DNA from: Rhodanobacteraceae bacterium
GTDB taxonomy: Bacteria; Pseudomonadota; Gammaproteobacteria; Xanthomonadales; SZUA-5
Assembly: GCA_016717705.1 (NCBI GenBank)
Contig: JADKFD010000018.1
Coordinates: 1 to 64,000 of the forward strand
DNA: 64,000 bases
Reading direction: 5' to 3'
Part shown: positions 27,703 to 36,758 of the stretch, piece by piece
Layout of the letters: each line of letters opens with the position of its first letter
How positions within the stretch are numbered: the stretch's first letter is position 1
The notes under the pieces: generated by a model
Database searches by the model: none
What the model was told of the DNA's origin: nothing
The model's input: the letters and a program-made list of their open reading frames with translations, nothing else
Translations under genes and position numbers: made by a program

Positions 27703-29058
27703 TCACGCCGTCAGTTTGTCGTTCTTGAGGTCGAAGATCACCAATTGACCCTGAAAGCGCGCGCCCATCAGGCCACACAGTTCAGCAGCGATCTGATTGG
27801 CGGAACGGTTACGAAACTGGTCAGCATAAGCCTGGCCAATCTGCAGCGCCTCGGCCGGCAGCGAGCCGATGATTTCGCGCTCCTCGCTGGGTGTCCACGG
27901 CATCGGAACGCCACGCTCCGGATCGAGTATCCAGCCGGTCGGCGACTTGCCGGAGGCCGGTATGAATACCACTTGCAGCGCTTCGCAGGGGAATAGCTTC
28001 AGGGCCTGCGGCCAGGTCGGCCCCTCGGGGCGACTCGCGGCCACGCCGAGCAGGTAGTCGCGCACTGCCTCGCCGCGCACGATGCGCTCGAGCTGCGTCA
28101 TCGAATCAGCGGTACGGCGGCAACGGCCCACCGCCAGATACCAGCCGGTCGCAGTCTGCAGCCAGCCGCAGAAGTCCTCCGGTTCCGCCGTGCCCAGGCG
28201 CCGGAATGACAAGCGTACCGGCCCCAGCGCGTCCGGCAGGGGTCGCTCCAGGTGGACCCGATAGCTGGCCGCCAATTCGGTGTCGTCGGGCAGCGGTTCG
28301 GACCGGAAAAAGCGTCGTCGGGTCTGGTGGCTTTCATCGGCGAGCAGGCTGATCATGGTCAACAGCGTACCACCGAGATCGTTCAGTTCGCGGATGCGGC
28401 CTTCCCGCAACGCCTGCGCATAGCGCCCATAGGCGGCCTCGCGGGCGGCGCTGGTCAGCGCGCCCAACTCGCGGCGGGCGATGCGCGTGATCAGCTCGGC
28501 GGCGCCGACACCGATCAGCAGCAGCGCCAGCATCAGCACGCTGAGGCGGCGTTGCAGTGCCGCAATGGCCTCGCGCAAGGAGCTGTCGCGCTCGGTGACG
28601 GCGACCACCGCGCGCAGCTTGCCGTCGGCGTCGGTGATCGGCGCGTAGCCGATCGACAGATCGCTCGGCGCCTGCGCGCTCTCGACGAAGCGCCAGGCCA
28701 GGCGCCCGGCGTTGAGCTCAGCGCTGAGCTCCGGCGTCGGCATCGGGGCGGCGGGGATGCTGTCGTCATGGCGCAGCAGGCGCTCGCTCCAGGACTGATC
28801 GGTCGGCTCGAACCAGCTGACGCTGATGCCGCCGAGCCGATTGCTGTAGCGCTCAAGTGCGGGGGCGGGGTCGCCACCGGGCTGCGCGGCGATGACTTCC
28901 CAGAAGCCGGCGATGCTGGCGGCTACGCCCTGCGAGCGCTCCTGCAGGCCCCAGTGGATTTCGTTGCGCTCGACATAGTAGCCGAGCAGGCTGTTGGCCA
29001 GACCAAGGCCGGCGAACAGCGGCAGGATCGCCAGGTAGTAGCGCAGCCTGAGGCTCAT
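27703..29058 (-). CDS. Membrane sensor with HAMP-like region and degenerate PP2C-like domain
   Basis: This 451-residue protein has transmembrane helices at about 7-25 and 172-190 with an extracytoplasmic domain between (ISVSWFEPTDQSW, LSIGYAPITDADGKLRAVVAV). A short HAMP-like part follows (RIARRELGALTSAAREAAYG), then a C-terminal domain (about 250-450). That domain follows the order of the SpoIIE phosphatase next door, but the metal residues are gone: EPEDFCGW stands where GGDLYDF would be and YLAVGRCRR where FMVGDVSDKG would be, and the end reads QGQLVIFDLKND. I infer a pseudophosphatase that binds rather than cleaves. The ATG at 29058 overlaps the stop codon of the preceding gene (ATGA). 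Confidence 0.7.
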   Translation of the reverse strand: MSLRLRYYLAILPLFAGLGLANSLLGYYVERNEIHWGLQERSQGVAASIAGFWEVIAAQPGGDPAPALERYSNRLGGISVSWFEPTDQSWSERLLRHDDSIPAAPMPTPELSAELNAGRLAWRFVESAQAPSDLSIGYAPITDADGKLRAVVAVTERDSSLREAIAALQRRLSVLMLALLLIGVGAAELITRIARRELGALTSAAREAAYGRYAQALREGRIRELNDLGGTLLTMISLLADESHQTRRRFFRSEPLPDDTELAASYRVHLERPLPDALGPVRLSFRRLGTAEPEDFCGWLQTATGWYLAVGRCRRTADSMTQLERIVRGEAVRDYLLGVAASRPEGPTWPQALKLFPCEALQVVFIPASGKSPTGWILDPERGVPMPWTPSEEREIIGSLPAEALQIGQAYADQFRNRSANQIAAELCGLMGARFQGQLVIFDLKNDKLTA

Positions 29059-29468
29059 GGAGCGGCTGCCGGCATGCCCGCGTAATCGACGCCAAGCAAG
29101 GGCATGCGGAAGAATCCTGCCAGCAATGCCGGGCACTCGTTGATCACGGTGAAGAACTTGCCGCGCGGCAACGCCAGCGCCACGTAACCGGCCGGGCCCG
29201 CCTTGATGGCGAACGGCGCCGCCTTGCCGGTGAGCAAGATGGTGGTACCGACCACGTGCTGCATGGCGGTGCCGCCGATGCCGACGGCCTCGCCCTGGAC
29301 CCGCACATAGAGGCGGTTGATGACACCGCCGGCCTCGCAGATCACCGCATCCGGTTTGAAGCTGTGCACGGTCATGGCGGTGGCGATGGTCAGCAGTTCC
29401 TCCGAGCGCAGCAGGTCGAAAGGCTTCACCGCCTTCAGCGCCAGCAGCTTTTCCGCGAGGGTCATCAT
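29055..29468 (-). CDS. Small cyclic-nucleotide-binding-like (Crp-fold) protein
   Basis: This 137-residue protein consists of a single cNMP-binding beta-roll-like domain: FDLLRSEELLTIATAMTVHSFKPDAVICEAGG, then NRLYVRVQGEAVGI, GPAGYVALALPRGKFFTVINECP. The phosphate-binding cassette (GE...R-A) of true cAMP receptors is not recognisable, so it may have lost nucleotide binding or use another ligand. There is no DNA-binding domain. Start codon ATGATG at 29466-29468 overlaps the stop of the upstream gene, and its own stop overlaps the next start, so it is locked between two sensor genes and probably works with them. A start one codon later is equally possible. Confidence 0.7.
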   Translation of the reverse strand: MMTLAEKLLALKAVKPFDLLRSEELLTIATAMTVHSFKPDAVICEAGGVINRLYVRVQGEAVGIGGTAMQHVVGTTILLTGKAAPFAIKAGPAGYVALALPRGKFFTVINECPALLAGFFRMPLLGVDYAGMPAAAP

Positions 29469-31393
29469 GATTGCGGCGCCTGCGGCAAATCGGGCCCGTG
29501 GAGCGTCACCGCGCCCAGCCAGTCGAGGCGCTCGCCTGCCGCCAGCACCAGCGTCATGCTGTCGTGCACGTCGACCGTCCGGCTGCTGCCCGCCGCATCG
29601 ACGCGCGCCAAGGTCAATGGCTCGCGGCAGCGAATATTCAGGGTATGGATCGCGGGGTCCCAGCAAGCAACCGCGGCAATGTTCGGCATGGTCTGGTACA
29701 GCACGGCGAGCGCGGAGCTGCCATTCTGGCTTGCCAGCAGGGCCGCGGCCAGTCGCTGCAAGCGCACTTGCTGCAATTGCGTGGCCACCACCTCATTGTC
29801 CAACACCGCCAGACGCCACAGCAGGGCGAGCTTGCCGTTGCCATACAGCGCGACGTCATCGCGCGGGTTCGCCAAGGTCGTCGCCGGCGGCAGATGTCCG
29901 ACACCGAATTCGAGCAATTCCGCCACCGCATGCTGCAGCGCCACCTGCTCGCGTCCGCTGTTGAGTGCCTGCTGGTAGGTTTGCGACTGCCGCGCGCGCG
30001 CCGCCAGCCGGGTCGACAGTGCGTTCAGGCTCTGCGCCAGCTGACCGATTTCGTCGCTCGATTCGTGGGCGACCCGGGTGCCGTGGTAACCGGCTGCGAT
30101 GCGCAGCGCGGAGTCCTTGATGTCGCGCAACGGTCGGGTCATCCCTTGCGAAACACGATAGGACACGGAACTCGCCAGCAGCAGCAGCGCCGCGCCGACG
30201 AACAGCACCGCGAACAGCGCAAAGCGGGTCTTGTTGCGGATCAGGCCGATATCGACGTCGGCACCGGCCAGCGCCACCACGCGCCCGTCGCTGGCGTAGA
30301 TCGGTGCGGCCGAGACCTTGATCAGCCCCCATTCCTCCCATTCGCGAATGTCGGAGACGAAGGCCTGCCCGGTAAGCTGGGCGAGGCGAACATCGGAAAT
30401 CGACTCCGCCGGGACCTCGTCCAGCGCCCCCGGTGGGGAATGGTCGTCGCCTTCAGTACCGTCCAGGATGTAGCGGATCTGGTTCTCGCCCAGATACACG
30501 TCAGTGTAAAGGAAGGTCAGACCGGCCAGCACGCCGGTCTTGATGTAGATAGGCCGGTAGCGGGCGAACCAGGGATCACGCTCGCTGAAGTAGCCGGGGG
30601 CGAAGTCCTCGGTCACCGCGCCGCTCTCAAGATCGATGCGCAACAGCGAATCGGCGGCTGCGTAAAGCGCATCGCCGACAAAAGCCAGTCCGAGAACCTC
30701 GTGCGTGGATGGCTGCAGTGGCAACCGACGCAACACCTTGCCGCCAGCGTCGAACAGCACCACTGCAGAATCGCTGGTGGCCAGGCCGACATAACACGCC
30801 GGCAGCGGTGCCGTGCCCAGCAAGGCAACGTCCTCTGCCAGCGTCAGCAGCGGCAGACCGCTCTGCAGCGAACTCAGCTCGCGGCCACGGCGGGCGATCA
30901 GCACACCATCGACGTACAGCAGGTCATCGACCGGCGCGGTCATCGGCAACGCCAGTGGCAGAAGCGACGACCGGTCCAGCGCGGCATGCACGGCCAGGCC
31001 GTCCCCGGACAGCACCGCTACCCGATCCTGCAGCGCGTCGAAGGCGATCGAGCGCACCGGCGTGGTCTGCGGCGGCGTCAGGGACAGCGCGCCACCATCG
31101 GCCGGATCGATCGCCACCACGCTGCCCCGGGTGCTGTCGAAACCCCAAAGTTGGCCATCGCGCCCGGCGGTCAGCGCGTTGATCTGGTGTGGACGCTGGT
31201 AGTCGGCATGGCCGTCGCCGTCGGTGAATTCGCCGGCGCCGACGCTGAGCGCGGTCAGCTTCTGGTCGAAACCATGCAGGATGATGTCGTAGGTGGAGTT
31301 GTAGACGATCGCGCCCCAGACAGCCGTAGCCACCGCCAGCACCACGGTGAGCGTCAGCAGGATCAGGGTCTGGAATTTCAGGGTCAGCTTCAT
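29465..31393 (-). CDS. Membrane sensor with beta-propeller-like ectodomain, HAMP and degenerate phosphatase-like end
   Basis: This 642-residue protein has an N-terminal transmembrane helix (about 8-30), a large extracytoplasmic region (31-385) and a second helix (about 393-413). The ectodomain has repeated short beta stretches such as GRDGQLWGFDSTRGSVVAIDP, VLGLAFVGDALYAAADSLLRI, followed by a Cache-like piece with KVSAAPIYASDGRVVALAGADVDIGL. A HAMP domain follows (TRPLRDIKDSALRIAAGYH). The C-terminal part (about 500-640) ends with DPAIHTLNIRCREPLTLARV and DSMTLVLAAGERLDWLG, which follow the second half of SpoIIE-type domains without metal residues or TDG. It would sense outside signals and relay them without catalysis. 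ATGA overlap with the transporter gene upstream. Confidence 0.7.
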   Translation of the reverse strand: MKLTLKFQTLILLTLTVVLAVATAVWGAIVYNSTYDIILHGFDQKLTALSVGAGEFTDGDGHADYQRPHQINALTAGRDGQLWGFDSTRGSVVAIDPADGGALSLTPPQTTPVRSIAFDALQDRVAVLSGDGLAVHAALDRSSLLPLALPMTAPVDDLLYVDGVLIARRGRELSSLQSGLPLLTLAEDVALLGTAPLPACYVGLATSDSAVVLFDAGGKVLRRLPLQPSTHEVLGLAFVGDALYAAADSLLRIDLESGAVTEDFAPGYFSERDPWFARYRPIYIKTGVLAGLTFLYTDVYLGENQIRYILDGTEGDDHSPPGALDEVPAESISDVRLAQLTGQAFVSDIREWEEWGLIKVSAAPIYASDGRVVALAGADVDIGLIRNKTRFALFAVLFVGAALLLLASSVSYRVSQGMTRPLRDIKDSALRIAAGYHGTRVAHESSDEIGQLAQSLNALSTRLAARARQSQTYQQALNSGREQVALQHAVAELLEFGVGHLPPATTLANPRDDVALYGNGKLALLWRLAVLDNEVVATQLQQVRLQRLAAALLASQNGSSALAVLYQTMPNIAAVACWDPAIHTLNIRCREPLTLARVDAAGSSRTVDVHDSMTLVLAAGERLDWLGAVTLHGPDLPQAPQS

Positions 31394-34300
31394 GCGACCG
31401 CCGAAATCGTCTTGAACTGATACAGGCTGATGCCCATCGCCGGGAAAATCTCGATTGCCCGCATCACCACCCGACCGGGCAGCACCAGCGCGCGGCAGCC
31501 GCGGGAAACCGCGCGTTCCTGACGCCGCTGGTCACCCATCAACACGCGCTGGCCAAAGGTCGCGCCTGCCGACGCCGTCCAGTTGCCCTTGCTGCGCTGT
31601 ACCTCGACTTTGCCCTCGGTGATGATGAACAACTCTTCGGTTGCCGCGTCCTCGTCGTAGACCACCTCGCCGGGAGCCCAGCTGTGATCGACGGCGTGAT
31701 TGGCCAGGTAATCCAGCGCCAGGATGCGTGCGTCGGTGAAGAACTCGGCGCGAACCAGGGCTGCGACGCGGTCGACCGGGTGCGCGGCGAGCGCAAAGTC
31801 GACCTCGGTGTCGACGAAGCGCGGCAGCAGCGCGATCAGCCATTCGTTGATCTGGCCGGGGTCGGAGCGGTCGACGCGCGCGCGCAGCAACTCGAAGCCA
31901 TCCGGCAGACCACGCTCGCGGAAGGCGACGAAGCCGGCCGACGCTTCCAGGGCGATGCTGCTGTCGGTCGCCTGTTTCAATACCTGTTCGACGCTCATCG
32001 CCGTGCTGATCGACTGCTGCAGGCCGCTCGATGGCACGGTCGCCTCGATCAGCTCGCAGATACGCTGGAACAGCACGCGCGTGCAGCTCTGCTGGATGGT
32101 CTCGATGGCGTTGGCGCGGTCGCGCGGATTGGCAAATGCGAGCGAGGCGCGGATCAAGTCGAAGTCCGGCAGGCGACCGGTGAGGCTGAGTACTTCCAGC
32201 ACGAACTCCAGACCTTCGGAGGCGGCATCCCGGTAGTAGCGGATCAACACCGTCTCGCCGACGCCCGAGCCGCCACCGGCGAGCAGCGCACGATGTGCCG
32301 CGACCGCCGCCTGGGCGCGTCGCAGTTCATCTTCGATGAGCTCCTCGGTGATCAGCAGCAACTGCGGCATCGCCAGCCGACTGAGCGCACGCAAGGCTAC
32401 CGAGCGCGAGTGGAAAGGCGCCGAGACATTGCGCAACAGGTGGATCACGGCCGGGATCGACTTCAGCCCCATGCCGCTGATGATCGCCTCCAGCCGGCGA
32501 CTCTCGCCCGACGAGAAGTGCTCGGCGGCCCACAGCAGCGGCGGAATGGCGGCGGTATCGCCGATCTTCTCGACGATGGCGAGGATCAGCATGCGCTCGT
32601 CGGAGTTGCCCTCGCGCACCAGCGGCAGCACCGAGGGCAACAGCGAGAGCGTGTCTGGCGAGGCCAGCTTGCGCAACGAGCGCAGGGCTTCGGTGCGCAA
32701 CTCCGCATCACCTTCGGTCAGGAAGGGCAACAACTCGCTGGCGTGCGGCGGATGCGGGCAATCGCCGATGGCGCGGATGGCATAGCGGCGCGATTCGTGA
32801 TCGCCCTGCAGCAGGCCGCGGATCTCGTCCACCGCCAGCAGGACTTCGCCGAGACGACCGCCGTTCCAGCGCGCCACGGCGATCGCGGCAAGATGCGAGG
32901 GATGCTCGGAACGTCGCCACGCCTGCAGGCGGCGCACCGGAAACGCGCCACTCGAGGTGAATTCGTCGAGCACATCCGGCTCCGCCGGACCCTGATCGCT
33001 CTCCAGCCACAGCAGCGTCTCGGCGAGCGCCTCGGTATCGCCCTGGCGCAGTAGCCCGGAGATCTCGTAGCGCAGGCTGTCCGCTTCTTCGAATTCGCGG
33101 TAGACAGGAAATTCAGCAGGGCGGCACGCGCCGCCGAGTCCTGCAGTCGCCACAGCAACTCGACCGCCAGCAGTTGCTGGTCGCGCGCTCCGGAAAATGC
33201 CGTGTTGCGCAACAGCGTGAAGTCGGCGGCAGTCAGCTGGCGGCGCCAGGCCGCTTCCGGGTTGGCGAAATCCAGCCAGTCCCCACGCAGGTTGATCGCC
33301 AGCGCGCGCACATAGTTCTGGCGGATGAAGGCGGCGATCGCCAGCGCGAGACAGGCAACCAGCAGGCCGGTCAGTGCCAGGTTGTCCGGATCGACGTGGG
33401 TGGCCGAGTAATACAGCAGCAAGCCGGTGCTGGCGCTCGCCGCGGGTTCGGCCATCGCTTCGATGAAGGTGCGCAACTGCCGCTTCACGCCCGCCGGCAG
33501 CGCGTTGTAAAGCAGGTTGATGTTGTTGAACTCGATGGCGACGAACAGGCTCTGGTAGGCATAGAAAGCCACCAGCGCCGCCGCGAATCCGTGGAACAGG
33601 TAGAAAAAGACGAAGGCGCCCAGATAGGCCAGCGGCACCACCAGCGCGGTGCTGCCGACACCGATGCGGCCGACGATGCGGTTGAAGAAGAACAGGTTGA
33701 TGATCAGGGTCAGCGCCCCGGCCACGGCGTACAGTCCGCCCAGCAATGAGGCCAGACCGTCGGCATTGCGACCCAGCGAGAACACGCCCAGGGTGAGGAA
33801 CTCGAGACCGCTGGTCAGCGAGACCATCACGAAACAGATCACCGCCACGGCCAGTGCAAACGGCGAGGACTGGAAGGTGGCAAAAATGAAGCGGACCAGC
33901 CGCGGCAACGACATCGCCTCGTCGGACTGGGCGTCGTCGGTGGCGATCGGCCTGAAGCGGCGCAGCACGATCAGGAACACCGGGAAGGTGATGATGGCCA
34001 CCACCGACCACACCAGGAACAATTTCGACGCCGGCACGATGCCCGACAAGCCGGTGACCAGACCACCGCCGAGCATGGCTCCGGCCGAACTGCCGGCCGC
34101 GATCAGACCGTACAGGCGCTTGCCGTCGAGGATGCTGAAATAGTCGTCGGTGAAATTCCAGAACAGCGAATACAGCGCGATGAACCAGAGGCCGGCGTAG
34201 AACTTGATGGCGAACAGGAACCACGGCGCGGCGCCAAAGTAGTCGCCGCCGATGCCGATGGCGAGTCCGCCGATCACCAGCATCGTCAGGGTGACGCGGA

Positions 34301-34550
34301 ACACCGCGCGGGTGCCGAGCTTGCCGATCAGCAGCGAGTAGATCGGCGCGTACACCGCCATCACCAGCGGCATGAAGATGAACACCAGCGGCAGCATCTC
34401 GATGCCCAGACCCGCCAGGAACAGCGAGTCGGCAGCGACCATGCCGATCGCCACGCCGGCCTGCAGCATGCCGGCGAGCAGTGCGAACCACAGCACCTTG
34501 TTGCCCTCGTCGGGCAGTACCTGGAACAGGCGGCGGAACTGAATCAGCAT
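31390..34550 (-). CDS. ADP/ATP-carrier-like (Npt1/MFS-type) transporter with HEAT repeats and C-terminal cNMP-binding-like domain; one frameshift
   Basis: The N-terminal 420 residues form about 12 transmembrane helices (MLPLVFIFMPLVMAVYAPIY, WFIALYSLFWNFTDDYFSIL, AIEFNNINLLYNALPAGVKRQ) like the nucleotide transporter (Npt1/Tlc) and related MFS families. The middle is alpha-helical with HEAT-like repeats (SRRYAIRAIGDCPHPP, LRTEALRSLRKLASPD, SRSVALRALSRLAMPQ). The last about 120 residues form a cyclic-nucleotide-binding-like beta roll (VVYDEDAATEELFIITEGKVEV, FGQRVLMGD). The frame must change near 33108: NFL in the first frame continues as VYREFEEAD in the second, consistent with one missing base. 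Corrected length is about 1050 residues. The start at 34550 lies 12 bp after the stop of the decarboxylase gene. The transported substrate is unknown. Confidence 0.75.
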
Positions 34551-34562
34551 CGAGGGTCTGCG

Positions 34563-36500
34563 CTAACCGGCGACACGTGCCGCTGGGCGTCGCACCAGCA
34601 GAACGTGACTGACATGGTTGTGCGCCTCGCTGCGGTATCCCGGATGTGCCGACTCCAGCCATTCACGACGGCCCGAATGCAGCAGTTCGAAGCCGGCGGC
34701 GACGAGCAGTTCCTCGGCGGCCTGCGGCTCGACGAAGCGGTAGAAATAGGAACTCTGGTAGAGAAACGCATCCTTGCCGAGTGCGTGCATGTCCAATCCG
34801 GCGACACCGTCGTCGAAGCCGGGGATGTTGCAGAGCAGCAGGCCGCCGGGCTTCAGGATGTGATAGAGCTCGGCCAGCACCGCTTCGGCATTCGGCAGGG
34901 TCTCGAAGACATCGAGCATCGTGATGCCATCGAAGCTGGCGCTCGAGTAGCCGGTTGCGGTCAGGTCGGCGACGCGGCAATGCACGCGGCGACGCAAGGA
35001 CGCCGGGATCTTGTCGAGCGCATGGCTGGAGGCATCGACGGCGTGCACCTCGCTGGCTCCGCACTCCAGCAGGAAGGGCAGATTGCGGCCTTCGCCGGCG
35101 CCGGCGTCGAGCAGGCGCGACGGCGCCACCAGCGATTCCTTGAATGCGTCGGTGAAGTCGCCGAGGAAGGGCAGCAGGTCGCTGCCCCAGACCAGTTCCG
35201 GCGTCGACGCATACAACTGGTCCCAGGCGTGAATGTTGGCGTCGGCCAGCTGGTCGGCGTCGACACCGGGCGCCAGATGGGAAACGGGGATCAGATGTTC
35301 GGTCATTTCGTTTCGCAGGCAATGCTGGCTGGCCATCGACGCACCGTACCCGCCGGCGTTGAGAAAACACAAGAGATCGCCCTCGCTGACCGGCGGCAAC
35401 GCGCAGTCCTCCGCCCACAGATCCAGCGCTTCGTTGAGGTTGCCGGCGATAGTAACCTGCTGCGGGGCGCCAGGCTCACGCCGAGCAGGCGCCGCGATCA
35501 ATGGCAGCCGGTAGAACGCCGGTTCCGGATGCAGGTTGAATCCCGCGTTCACGCCGACAAAGCAGCGCCCGCCCTTGGTTTCGACCTGGGTGATCTCGGT
35601 GAGCAGGGCGCCGGCATCCTTGACCAGATAGTCGCCAGGCTCGATCGTCAGAACGAGGCCCCGATGGGCGAAGTGTCGGCGCACCAGCGCTGACCATGCA
35701 GCCAGATCAAGCTCCTGGTCGCCCGCCACCAGCGGAATACCGAGCCCGCCGCCGAGATTCAGCGCGGTGATCCCCGGCGCAGCGTCAAGGAATTCGCCGA
35801 TGCGCGTGCAGACTTGATCCAGCGCCTCCAGTTGCGGCGTCAGAAAACCGCAGCCGGCGTGGCAATGCAGACCGGTCAGCTTGAGGCCGAGCGCGTTCGC
35901 CAGCGCCAGCGCCTCGGCAAAACGGTCGAGATAGACGCCGAACTTGCTCGGCTTGGCGCCGGAGTAAGTCACCAGCGAGTTGTAGCCCAGACCGCTGGCC
36001 GGATTGATGCGCAGCCCGACCTCGCGCCCTGGCGACACCTGGGCGAGGCGTCGCAGCGCCGTCAGCGAATCGGCATTCACCCAGACCTGCGGCCAATCGG
36101 CCAGGGCGCTGTAATCGGCCCGGCTCAGGCAGCCCGAGGTGAAGGACAGGTCAGACTCGCGATAGCCGCAGCCCAGCGCATGGCGAATCTCGCCCGGGGA
36201 GCAGACGTCGAGGCCGATGCCCAGGCCGCGCAGATGCGCCAGCAAGGGTGCATGGCGGTTTGACTTCATGGCGTACAGCAGGCGCACTGGCACGCCGACA
36301 CCGGCCAGCGCCGAGCGCAACCGGGCCACGTTCTGGCTGACCCGCGAGGCGCTGTAGACGTAGGCCGGCGTGCCGGTCTCGCGCGCCAGATCGCTGGCCT
36401 TTCGACCACCCAGCCACAGCTCGCCCGCCGCATCGTAATGACGGTCGGCGCGCTCCCACCATTCGGCGGTCACAGAACTCGGGCGAAGACTGCTCGGCAA
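34563..36500 (-). CDS. Fused PLP-dependent (DAP/ornithine type) decarboxylase and SAM methyltransferase
   Basis: This 645-residue protein is the first gene of the minus-strand operon. Residues 1-420 are a fold-type III PLP enzyme: LLYAMKSNRHAPLL with the PLP lysine, GLHCHAGCGF, LNLGGGLGIPL, LTIEPGDYLVKDAGALLTE and CFLNAGGYGASMAS. The CEsxD motif of true diaminopimelate decarboxylases is replaced by GNLNEALDLWAED, so the substrate specificity and perhaps the reaction differ. Residues about 460-640 are a class I methyltransferase (LLDAGAGEGRNLPFLLE, AVDASSHALDKIP, FDGITMLDVFETL, LKPGGLLLCNIPG). Both activities in one chain suggest decarboxylation and methylation of the same small amino-acid-derived molecule. 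It is intact, with the start at 36500 (ATG) just 66 bp from a perfect hairpin. Confidence 0.82.
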   Translation of the reverse strand: MPSSLRPSSVTAEWWERADRHYDAAGELWLGGRKASDLARETGTPAYVYSASRVSQNVARLRSALAGVGVPVRLLYAMKSNRHAPLLAHLRGLGIGLDVCSPGEIRHALGCGYRESDLSFTSGCLSRADYSALADWPQVWVNADSLTALRRLAQVSPGREVGLRINPASGLGYNSLVTYSGAKPSKFGVYLDRFAEALALANALGLKLTGLHCHAGCGFLTPQLEALDQVCTRIGEFLDAAPGITALNLGGGLGIPLVAGDQELDLAAWSALVRRHFAHRGLVLTIEPGDYLVKDAGALLTEITQVETKGGRCFVGVNAGFNLHPEPAFYRLPLIAAPARREPGAPQQVTIAGNLNEALDLWAEDCALPPVSEGDLLCFLNAGGYGASMASQHCLRNEMTEHLIPVSHLAPGVDADQLADANIHAWDQLYASTPELVWGSDLLPFLGDFTDAFKESLVAPSRLLDAGAGEGRNLPFLLECGASEVHAVDASSHALDKIPASLRRRVHCRVADLTATGYSSASFDGITMLDVFETLPNAEAVLAELYHILKPGGLLLCNIPGFDDGVAGLDMHALGKDAFLYQSSYFYRFVEPQAAEELLVAAGFELLHSGRREWLESAHPGYRSEAHNHVSHVLLVRRPAARVAG

Positions 36501-36566
36501 TGGAAGATCGGCCCTGCATTTCGGTGGGTGGAATCGACGGCTTCGCTATCGAAGCAGTATCGAACT

Positions 36567-36618
36567 AGGGACCCTCTGAACAAGTTCGCGGCTCGCAGAA
36601 CTTGTTCAGAGGGTCCCT
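36567..36618. repeat. Perfect 21-bp hairpin
   Basis: The arms 36567-36587 and 36598-36618 are fully complementary with a 10-base loop. The outer half (AGGGACCCTCTGA) recurs directly after the STAS stop codon at 25252-25264, at the other end of the same operon. It lies in the 258-bp region between the decarboxylase and Rieske genes, where no gene is seen. Confidence 0.85.
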
Positions 36619-36758
36619 GGAGGGCAATCCGGGGACATCCGCCCGTTGCCCAGCATAGAAAATCCACCCCCGCTGCGCCATCACCGAGAATGACTCGCAA
36701 TCGTGTGCAGGACGCCACAAGCGCTTGAAATGCAACCAAAGGTGCCGCCGGGTCTGCG

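Noticed and set aside
29471..31420. Plus-strand 649-codon frame opposite the propeller sensor
   Set aside because: Gln/Arg-rich shadow; the minus strand has HAMP and membrane helices and ATGA overlaps.
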